This document shows positions 26,829 to 32,917 of a stretch of DNA of 64,000 nt, piece after piece. A program made the translations under genes and the position numbers. The stretch covers positions 1 to 64,000 of the forward strand of contig JAFZIN010000013.1 in NCBI GenBank assembly GCA_017554305.1. The letters run 5' to 3'. The DNA is from Bacteroidales bacterium (GTDB taxonomy: Bacteria > Bacteroidota > Bacteroidia > Bacteroidales > UBA932). The notes beneath the pieces are model-generated. The model had not been told where the DNA came from. It saw nothing but the letters and a program-made list of their open reading frames with translations, and ran no database searches. Each line of letters starts with the position of its first letter. Within the stretch, counting starts at the first letter, position 1.

Positions 26829-27449
26829 ATGAGAACAATTAAACGCTTATTTGTCTTACTGTGTGTGCTTCTGCCAACAGCCATTTGGGCTGGCGTTAAA
26901 GATAATACCAATGTAAATAAATCAATTATGAAAGATGGAAATAGTAAGATACTCGTAATCTTTTTCTCTCACGCTGGAGATAATTACGCTGTTGGAAATA
27001 TAAAAGTTGGTAATACAAAGATTGTAGCTGACTACATTAGTGAGATTACGGGAGCAGCACAGTTTGAGATAGTTACCCATAAGTATGACGGTATGGCATA
27101 CACTCCGCTTATCAACCTGGCTAAAGAGGAGGCCAAAAACGGAGAGCTACCTCCATACGAAGGGAATGCCCCGGATTTGACTGATTATGATACGGTTTTC
27201 ATAGGCGGACCGGTTTGGTGGGGAACATATCCTCAGGTGATGTTTACTCTCTTTAAGGATATCAATTTAGACGGCAAAACGGTTATTCCTTTCACAACTC
27301 ATGAGGGCAGCGGTCTTGCAAACTGTGCAAGAGATGTAAAAAAGGCCTTTCCAAAGGCCAAAGTTACCGGAGAATTCTCAATTTACGGCCATGATGTTCG
27401 TACCGGTAAATCGAAGGTAGAGAAGTGGTTAAAAGGTTTAGGTTTCTAA
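26829..27449 (+). CDS. Exported flavodoxin-like protein 2
   Basis: This 206-residue protein has a signal peptide (about 1-21, ending IWAG) followed by a flavodoxin domain beginning KILVIFFSHAGDNYAVGN. The phosphate loop is SHAGDN (about 47-52), departing from the SxTGNT norm, and FIGGPVWWGTYPQVMFTL is the second FMN loop. It is clearly paralogous to the protein at 22925-23548. It lies two bases after the DUF362 gene. Two exported flavodoxins in one cluster imply electron transfer outside the cytoplasm or an FMN-dependent quinone reductase role. Confidence 0.87.
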   Translation: MRTIKRLFVLLCVLLPTAIWAGVKDNTNVNKSIMKDGNSKILVIFFSHAGDNYAVGNIKVGNTKIVADYISEITGAAQFEIVTHKYDGMAYTPLINLAKEEAKNGELPPYEGNAPDLTDYDTVFIGGPVWWGTYPQVMFTLFKDINLDGKTVIPFTTHEGSGLANCARDVKKAFPKAKVTGEFSIYGHDVRTGKSKVEKWLKGLGF

Positions 27450-27453
27450 TGTA

Positions 27454-27825
27454 ATGGAAGATTTTATTCTCAGAGAGATAGACAAGATAGGCCAGATGCT
27501 TGCTCACATAGCACGCAGACTGGGCCTTTTAAAGGGAGAGAAACCGGATTACTCCCTTGGGGATGTGAAGTCTGAGTTCACCAGGGCCAACTGCCCAATA
27601 GACATTGATACTGTTTTAAAACAGGAGAATCCCATCTTGTATCTTACTGAGAATGAGAAACTGACAGAACAAGCCCTGGAGTCCTTCATAGAGATTCTCT
27701 TCTTTTCAGATATTGATGAAACCAAGAAGCAAATCCTCCTCAAAGATGCCATCAACTACCTGGATAACAAGGGCTACATCTCCTTCAAACTCCACTCATT
27801 TGTAACTACCAAAGAAGATAAATGA
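27454..27825 (+). CDS. Small helical protein of unknown function
   Basis: This 123-residue protein appears mostly alpha-helical and charged, with no membrane segment or signal peptide. Its start, MEDFILREIDKIGQMLAHIARRLG, looks amphipathic. I do not recognise it. It overlaps the next gene by four bases (ATGA at 27822-27825), so the two are probably translationally coupled. It could be a partner of the AlkZ-like protein, or simply the tail of the redox operon, since it starts four bases after the second flavodoxin. Confidence 0.65.
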   Translation: MEDFILREIDKIGQMLAHIARRLGLLKGEKPDYSLGDVKSEFTRANCPIDIDTVLKQENPILYLTENEKLTEQALESFIEILFFSDIDETKKQILLKDAINYLDNKGYISFKLHSFVTTKEDK

Positions 27826-28862
27826 ATCCGGTAGCCATACGTCTTCTAAATCAGCAACTAGCTGCTCCTCAGTTTAATGAACCGGCTGAGGTGGTGAGTC
27901 ATTTTGGTGCTATGCAGGCTCAGGAGTACCGTTTAATGAGGTGGGCTGTTGAAATGCGAACGCAAAAGCCATCATCTAAAGCGTTTAAGGAGGCCTTTGA
28001 CAGCGGACGGATAATACGTCTTCACCTAATGAGAGGCACCTGGCAACTTGTTGCTGCTGAGGACTATTGGTCATTTCTGGAGTTATGTGCCCCCAAAGCT
28101 GTTTCTGTAATCTCCGGCTGGATGCACAGCAATAAAATCTCTATTCCCGATAGGGAACTAAAGAGCATAAGAACTATTCTTGTTCAAGTTGCTTCTGATC
28201 TGAAAAGCGCTACAAAAGAGGACTTTGTAAAGGCTTTAGCCGCAAAGAAGATTTCAATGGATGATCACCGTCTCTCGTATCATATCCGCATGGCGGAACT
28301 CTCCGGAACTCTTTGCAGCGGTGATTTACAACCGCTAAAAGCAACTTACGCTCTTACAGAAAAGAAAGTAGGTCCTAAATCAAGGGTAATCAATCGCGAT
28401 GGAACTCTTAAAACTCTTACTCTCAAATATTTTCAGAGTCACCAGCCCGCTACTTTGGAAGACTTTGTATGGTGGTCCGGCTTAAATAAAAGTGACTGCA
28501 GAAAAGGTATTGAACTTCTTGGAAATACCATTCACTCAGAGCAATGGGAGGGTAGAGAGTTTTATGTAACGGAGAATTGCAGAACAAAGGGCTTCAGAAA
28601 GGGCAAATACGTTTTGATTCCTTCATACGATGAGTACCTAATTGGTTACAAGAGCAGAGACGTTGTACTTCCTACTCAGTACAGACATAAGGCCCACAAC
28701 AACAGCGGTATATTCCAGCCTGTAATTGCCAGGGATGGCATAATCTGCGGCAATTGGTCTCCTTTCAAAGATGACTGCCTACCGGAATTCTTCAATGAAG
28801 GCCACAATGCTACATCCCTTCAACCAGCCTGGCAATCTTACATTAAATTCAGAAACACTTAA
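27822..28862 (+). CDS. AlkZ-like winged-helix DNA glycosylase family protein
   Basis: This 346-residue protein belongs to the HTH_42/AlkZ-like superfamily (winged-helix DNA-binding domain proteins). It has the tell-tale SHFGAMQAQEYR near the start, with QAQ at residues 32-34. In Streptomyces AlkZ the QxQ glutamines are essential for unhooking interstrand crosslinks. IIRLHLMRGTWQLV (about 67-80) and PSYDEYLIGYK (about 267-277) also fit. It lacks any export signal. Its precise lesion is unknown; base excision of bulky or crosslinked adducts is the family theme, and reactive aldehydes from the neighbouring pathway could be a source of such damage. Confidence 0.78.
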   Translation: MNPVAIRLLNQQLAAPQFNEPAEVVSHFGAMQAQEYRLMRWAVEMRTQKPSSKAFKEAFDSGRIIRLHLMRGTWQLVAAEDYWSFLELCAPKAVSVISGWMHSNKISIPDRELKSIRTILVQVASDLKSATKEDFVKALAAKKISMDDHRLSYHIRMAELSGTLCSGDLQPLKATYALTEKKVGPKSRVINRDGTLKTLTLKYFQSHQPATLEDFVWWSGLNKSDCRKGIELLGNTIHSEQWEGREFYVTENCRTKGFRKGKYVLIPSYDEYLIGYKSRDVVLPTQYRHKAHNNSGIFQPVIARDGIICGNWSPFKDDCLPEFFNEGHNATSLQPAWQSYIKFRNT

Positions 28863-28868
28863 ATCAAA

Positions 28869-28895
28869 CTTGAGGTCGCAATTTGCGACCTCAAG
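28869..28895. repeat. GGTCGCA palindrome, copy 1
   Basis: The arms CTTGAGGTCGCAA and TTGCGACCTCAAG are perfect over 13 bases around a single T. It starts six bases after the AlkZ-like gene's stop, so it could also act as a transcription-stopping hairpin, though no U-run follows. Confidence 0.9.
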
Positions 28896-29005
28896 ATGAT
28901 TTCAGTCCCACAAAGAATACTATTAATAATTGTTAGATAATGGTGTAATGCTTTATTAGTAAGCATATTATGCTGTTGGCCTCTATTGTTGTCTTTTAAT
29001 GGGTC

Positions 29006-29048
29006 TTTTTAAACTTGAGGTCGCAATTTGCGACCTCAAGTTTAAAAA
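29006..29048. repeat. GGTCGCA palindrome, copy 2 (21-base arms)
   Basis: The 27-base core is identical to copy 1, but symmetry extends on both sides (TTTTTAAA before, TTTAAAAA after). This gives perfect 21-base arms around the T at 29027. Such a long exact palindrome in a gene-free region suggests a binding site, a recombination site or a bidirectional structure. Confidence 0.92.
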
Positions 29049-29095
29049 TTTATCAAATTGTCGTAAATTGCTATAGGTTAATGAAATAGTTTTCT

Positions 29096-29103
29096 TACTT
29101 TTG
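29096..29103 (+). promoter_or_regulatory. Candidate -7 box of the ORF6N gene
   Basis: TACTTTTG matches TAnnTTTG. Transcription would start at about 29108-29110, just before palindrome copy 3, which would then lie at the very 5' end of the transcript. Confidence 0.5.
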
Positions 29104-29113
29104 TTTAGGTATT

Positions 29114-29142
29114 CTTTAAGGTCGCAGAATGCGACCTTAAAG
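29114..29142. repeat. GGTCGCA palindrome, copy 3, in the ORF6N leader
   Basis: The arms CTTTAAGGTCGCA and TGCGACCTTAAAG pair perfectly over 13 bases around GAA. Relative to copies 1 and 2, bases outside the core differ, yet each change is matched in the opposite arm. That pattern is expected if the symmetry itself is selected. Confidence 0.9.
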
Positions 29143-29163
29143 GTGGATTCAAAATGTGTAGTT

Positions 29164-30078
29164 ATGAAAGAGGAGCTAGCTATTGTGCAGTCGAGTGGGG
29201 TTCTGGAAGCCAAACCCATCGAAAAATGTATATATACCATTAGAAATGAACAAATCATGATAGATTATGATTTATCTATTCTATATGGGGTTGAAAACCG
29301 TTCGCTTAGGCAGGCAGTAAGGAGAAATATTGATTGTTTTCCTGATGATTTTTTGTTTTATTTGACGGATGAAGAAACTAATGATTTGATTTCCAGTAGG
29401 GTATCACAATCTGTGATACCCCCTGGGTATAATACTGGCGGAACAGAGATATTTGCTTTTACAGAACAGGGCGTAGCTATGCTATCTACAGTTCTTAAAA
29501 GCCATAATGCTAAAAAAGTAAGTATCGCAATAATGAGAGCATTTGTAGCAATGCGTCACTTTATGCTTTCTAATGCTCAGGTTTTTCAGAGACTGGATAG
29601 GTTGGAACTCAGGCAGATAGATACTGAACATAAAATAGAAGAGGTGTTTGCTAAACTAGAGGAAAAATCTATTGATCCAAAACCACAGGTGTTCTTTGAC
29701 GGTCAAATATTTGATGCTTACGAGTTTATCTGTGATTTGATTAAAAGTGCAAAGAAAAGAATCATCCTTATAGATAATTATATTGATGATACAGTTTTGA
29801 CCATGTTGGATAAGAGAAAGAAGGGAGTAACGGCTACTGTATATACACAAAAGGTTAATAATCAGCTCAAATTGGACTTATTGAAGCACAATGCTCAATA
29901 CCCGGCTATTGATGTAATACTTTTCAAGAAGTCTCACGATAGGTTCCTCATAATTGATAATAAAGTGTATCTGATTGGCGCTTCATTGAAAGATTTGGGC
30001 AAGAAGTGGTTTGCTGTTTCCTTATTATCTTCAACAAAACCCAAAGAATTGATTTCCAGACTAAATGATAATTCATGA
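29164..30078 (+). CDS. ORF6N-domain protein with C-terminal HKD-like (PLD) domain
   Basis: This 304-residue protein starts at the ATG at 29164; an in-frame TTG at 29101 would translate through palindrome copy 3. Residues about 22-125 form an ORF6N (KilA-N/Bro-like) DNA-binding domain: RNEQIMIDYDLSILYGVE, then FAFTEQGVAMLSTVL and AIMRAFVAMRHFML. A helical linker (about 128-160) leads to a C-terminal domain with IILIDNYIDDTVLTMLDKR. This ends in SHDRFLIIDNKVYLIGAS, which matches the phospholipase D HxK(x4)D(x6)GS pattern with Lys replaced by Arg (His258, Arg260, Asp265, Gly272). It is a recurrent but uncharacterised Bacteroidota family. The gene looks more AT-rich than its neighbours. Confidence 0.82.
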   Translation: MKEELAIVQSSGVLEAKPIEKCIYTIRNEQIMIDYDLSILYGVENRSLRQAVRRNIDCFPDDFLFYLTDEETNDLISSRVSQSVIPPGYNTGGTEIFAFTEQGVAMLSTVLKSHNAKKVSIAIMRAFVAMRHFMLSNAQVFQRLDRLELRQIDTEHKIEEVFAKLEEKSIDPKPQVFFDGQIFDAYEFICDLIKSAKKRIILIDNYIDDTVLTMLDKRKKGVTATVYTQKVNNQLKLDLLKHNAQYPAIDVILFKKSHDRFLIIDNKVYLIGASLKDLGKKWFAVSLLSSTKPKELISRLNDNS

Positions 30079-30105
30079 GTCTTTTCGGAATAGATGAATT
30101 ATCTT

Positions 30106-30113
30106 TATATTTG
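30106..30113 (+). promoter_or_regulatory. Candidate -7 box of the GNAT/zinc-ribbon gene
   Basis: TATATTTG is an exact TAnnTTTG match, 19 bases before the ATG at 30133. No clear -33 box is visible. Confidence 0.45.
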
Positions 30114-30132
30114 TTAAAAATCATCAGAGATA

Positions 30133-31017
30133 ATGAAAATAAGACTTGAGGAGCCAAGGGATTGGCAAGAGGTTGAGATGCTTACAAGAGAAGCGTTCTG
30201 GAACGTATACAGACCGGGATGCCAGGAACACTTTGTACTTAAGGAGTATAGGAGCAATCCGGCGTTCATTCCGGAGTTGGACTTTGTGATGGAAGAGGAT
30301 GGCCGTATCATTGGCCACGTTATGTTCTCCAAGGCGGAAATCCTGCTTGAAGACGGAACAAAGTTTCCATCCTGGACTTTTGGCCCTATAAGCATACATC
30401 CGGATTATAAGCGCAAAGGATATGGTCTGAAGTTATTGCAGTATGCGCTGGAAATGGCTAAGAATATGGGAGTTGGCCTGCTCTGTATGGAGGGAAACAT
30501 AGAGTTCTACAAGAATGCCGGTTTTGATTTGGCCAGCAAAATGAAGATTCATTACCACGCTGAGCCTAAAGAGAGTGAGGTATCGTATTTCCTTGCACAA
30601 GAGTTAATTAAAGGGTACTGGGGAAACATAGAGGGTACCTACTGCCCACCATCGGGATACTTAGTGGCAGATACAAACCCCAAGGCATTCGCAGAGTATG
30701 AGGCTACTTTCCCGCAAAAGGAAAAGCACCTTATGCCAGGGCAGCTTCCTCAGTTCTGCCAGAGCTGCGGCATGCCTCTTACAAAGGATGAAGATTGCGG
30801 TCACAACGCAGACGGCAGCATCAATTTTGATTTCTGCAAATACTGCTATGAAGGAGGTAAGTTCCTGCAGGAGTGCACAATGGAGGAGATGATAGATCAT
30901 TGCTCTCAGTTTGTGGATGAGGTAAACAAGATGATGCCGGAGCCAATGACTAAGGAGCAATACAAGCAGATGATGATGGGGTTCTTCCCAATGTTAAAAA
31001 GATGGAGAAATAAATAG
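30133..31017 (+). CDS. GNAT acetyltransferase fused to a zinc ribbon
   Basis: In this 294-residue protein, residues about 1-150 form a GNAT fold with the acetyl-CoA loop near SIHPDYKRKGYGLKLLQYAL (about 93-112). Residues about 210-260 contain a zinc ribbon with CQSCGMPL and FCKYCYEGGKF, matching the putative Zn_ribbon_2 type found in Firmicutes and Bacteroidota. The C-terminus (MEEMIDHCSQFVDEVNKMMPEP) is a short helical tail that normally accompanies that ribbon. The acetylated substrate is unknown. The following M28 peptidase gene begins six bases downstream. Confidence 0.85.
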   Translation: MKIRLEEPRDWQEVEMLTREAFWNVYRPGCQEHFVLKEYRSNPAFIPELDFVMEEDGRIIGHVMFSKAEILLEDGTKFPSWTFGPISIHPDYKRKGYGLKLLQYALEMAKNMGVGLLCMEGNIEFYKNAGFDLASKMKIHYHAEPKESEVSYFLAQELIKGYWGNIEGTYCPPSGYLVADTNPKAFAEYEATFPQKEKHLMPGQLPQFCQSCGMPLTKDEDCGHNADGSINFDFCKYCYEGGKFLQECTMEEMIDHCSQFVDEVNKMMPEPMTKEQYKQMMMGFFPMLKRWRNK

Positions 31018-31023
31018 TTGAAT

Positions 31024-32289
31024 ATGAAAAAGAAGGTTTTGATTATCCTGCTGCTCTTTGCAACAGTTCAGTTGTATGCTCAGGATTTGGCTCATTACAA
31101 GAAGGTTGTGAAGGAGTTGAGCTCCTCAAGGTATCAGGGTAGGGGTTATGCCAGAGGCGGTGCCAATAAGGCCGGAAAGTTCCTCCAGAAGGAGTATCAG
31201 AAAGCGGGAGCGGATACCGTTATCTGCCAGCATTTTACAATAGACATAAATACATTCTGCGGTAAGATGCAGATGTGGGCAGACGGCAAAAAACTCACCC
31301 CGGGAGTGGACTTTGCAATGCGTGAGTACTCCCCTGGAGTAAAAGGGGAATTTCCTGTGTACCACGTAGATACCTTGAACTATAACGCAGAGAAGATGTT
31401 TGCAGATCTTGCCAAACCCGAATATGCCAACTGCCTTGTTTGCGTTGAGTTCTGGTTTGCCTACAGGCACAGAAAGGATTTCTCAAAGTTGCAGAAGGCG
31501 GGCCAGTGTACCAACGCCGGCCTCATCCAGACCTTCTCCTCTCCAATCAAGTTCTTCAAGGCATACGGAGAAAGGGTTATTGACAAGCCAATAATCTGGA
31601 CTACTCCGGAGGCCATTGAAGGCGTAAAGAGAGTGCGCGTAAACGTTGAGAATGAGTTTCTTAAAGGGTATGACCTCTTTAATGTTATTGCAAAGGTAGA
31701 GGGTGAGCTTCACGATAGTTGCTATGTCTTTACCGCCCATTATGACCATCTTGGCAACCTCGGCCGTAAGATCTTTTATGCCGGTGCAAATGACAATGCC
31801 TCAGGCACTGCCGCACTTGTTACTCTGGCCGCCTATTATGCACAGAACCGTCCTAAGTATGACATCTACTTCCTCTCTTTTTCCGGAGAGGATGCAAACC
31901 TCAGAGGCTCTGAGTTTTATGCTAACAATCCTATTGTTCCGTTAGATAGGATTAAGTATCTCTTTAACATTGATATGATTGGAGACAACAACCCCGTTCA
32001 GTACTGCGAGGTAAGTGACGAGGGAATGAAGGGATTTGCTCTATTTGAGAAGATAAATGAGGAGAACCACTTCTTTAAATCCTTGAATAGAGGCGCTTTA
32101 GCTGCAAACAGTGACCATTATCCGTTTGCAAAGCGCCACGTACCGTGCATCTTCTTTGAGAATGAAAACGGAGACGCTTTCCAGTACTATCACACCGTAT
32201 TTGATGATTACAAACACGCACTCTTTGACAGTTACGAACCTGTCTTTAAGATTGTTACCACATTTATAGAACGTTATGAAAAGTTTTAA
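31024..32289 (+). CDS. Exported M28-family metallopeptidase
   Basis: This 421-residue protein has a signal peptide (about 1-20, ending LYAQ). Zinc-ligand motifs appear in order: TAHYDHLG, YAGANDNASGTAAL, SFSGEDANLRGSEFY, FNIDMIGD and DHYPFA, which are the M28 set including the catalytic Glu in SGED. M28 enzymes are di-zinc aminopeptidases or carboxypeptidases. It should act in the periplasm on peptides. The ATG at 31024 was preferred over a TTG at 31018. Its last 14 bases overlap the flavin reductase gene. Confidence 0.92.
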   Translation: MKKKVLIILLLFATVQLYAQDLAHYKKVVKELSSSRYQGRGYARGGANKAGKFLQKEYQKAGADTVICQHFTIDINTFCGKMQMWADGKKLTPGVDFAMREYSPGVKGEFPVYHVDTLNYNAEKMFADLAKPEYANCLVCVEFWFAYRHRKDFSKLQKAGQCTNAGLIQTFSSPIKFFKAYGERVIDKPIIWTTPEAIEGVKRVRVNVENEFLKGYDLFNVIAKVEGELHDSCYVFTAHYDHLGNLGRKIFYAGANDNASGTAALVTLAAYYAQNRPKYDIYFLSFSGEDANLRGSEFYANNPIVPLDRIKYLFNIDMIGDNNPVQYCEVSDEGMKGFALFEKINEENHFFKSLNRGALAANSDHYPFAKRHVPCIFFENENGDAFQYYHTVFDDYKHALFDSYEPVFKIVTTFIERYEKF

Positions 32290-32839
32290 ATCTTCAGCGT
32301 GGATTCTTCCACAACCGGTGCTCATTATTGGCACGTATGACAAAAACGGTAAGGCAAACGCAATGAATGCCGCTTGGGGCGGACAGTTGGATATGACTGA
32401 TATTATCATCTCCCTGGGTTCACATGCCACAACAGACAATCTTGCTCAGAATCCGGAGTTTACGGTTGCCTTTGCTACTTCAGAAACTGTGGTGGCTTCA
32501 GATTTTGTGGGCATAGTAAGCGGCAGAAATATGCCTGATAAGATGGAGAGAACCGGCTGGAAAGCAGAGAAGGCTCCAAACGTTAATGCGCCTGTATTTA
32601 ACGTATTTCCAATGACTTTGGAGTGCAAGGTTAAACGGATGAACGGTGAAAGGGGAGGCGGCGGTTATCTTGTTGCAGAGATTGTTAACATCCTTTGTGA
32701 TGAAAAGTATCTGGCAGCAGACGGAAAGCCGGATGTTGAGAAGATGAACCTTATCACATTCAACCCTGTTCAACATACTTATATTCAGTTGGGTAAGACG
32801 GTTGGCAAAGCCTTCTCAGACGGCCTTAAATTGAAGTAA
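32276..32839 (+). CDS. Flavin reductase-like (flavoredoxin family) protein
   Basis: This 187-residue FMN-binding split-barrel protein contains PQPVLIIGTYDKNGKANAMNAAWGGQ and NPEFTVAFAT at the N-terminus, typical of flavoredoxin/flavin reductase-like proteins of anaerobes. It probably transfers electrons via bound FMN in the cytoplasm. Its start overlaps the peptidase end in another frame, and translational coupling is likely. Confidence 0.9.
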   Translation: MKSFKSSAWILPQPVLIIGTYDKNGKANAMNAAWGGQLDMTDIIISLGSHATTDNLAQNPEFTVAFATSETVVASDFVGIVSGRNMPDKMERTGWKAEKAPNVNAPVFNVFPMTLECKVKRMNGERGGGGYLVAEIVNILCDEKYLAADGKPDVEKMNLITFNPVQHTYIQLGKTVGKAFSDGLKLK

Positions 32840-32900
32840 TAACTATCGTGATGAATAAAAATCACAACTTGTAGGTATTGCTGAAGGAGTGAAAGGGGTG

Positions 32901-32908
32901 TAGCTTTG
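32901..32908 (+). promoter_or_regulatory. Candidate -7 box of the metal permease gene
   Basis: TAGCTTTG fits TAnnTTTG and ends nine bases before the ATG at 32918, implying a nearly leaderless mRNA. Confidence 0.4.
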
Positions 32909-32917
32909 CACCCGAAT

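Larger units (their letters stand above)
28863..29163. other. Gene-free, AT-rich stretch carrying three palindromes
   Basis: About 300 bases separate the AlkZ-like and ORF6N genes. The stretch holds three related inverted repeats with the core GGTCGCA/TGCGACC (28869-28895, 29006-29048, 29114-29142) and one candidate promoter (29096-29103). I found no coding frame of interest in it. Confidence 0.85.

Noticed and set aside
25942..26838. Long open frames antisense to good genes, e.g. 25942-26838, 20190-20963 and 8844-9491 on the minus strand
   Set aside because: They lie wholly or almost wholly opposite well-supported genes (DUF362, lipoprotein and regulator-region genes, VOR beta) and their translations are rich in Val, Ile, Cys and His without domain motifs. 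They look like codon-bias shadows.
28869..29142. The three GGTCGCA palindromes as a CRISPR array
   Set aside because: The units are palindromic, of unequal length and unevenly spaced (about 110 and 65 bases between them), with no regular spacers and no cas genes nearby.
29101..29163. A TTG-initiated, longer form of the ORF6N protein
   Set aside because: It would translate through palindrome copy 3 and begin at the end of the promoter box. The ATG at 29164 precedes the recognisable domain by a normal distance.
28863..30078. The ORF6N gene as part of a prophage
   Set aside because: ORF6N domains are common in phages, but no integrase, portal, terminase, capsid or tail gene is nearby and the flanking genes are ordinary chromosomal ones.
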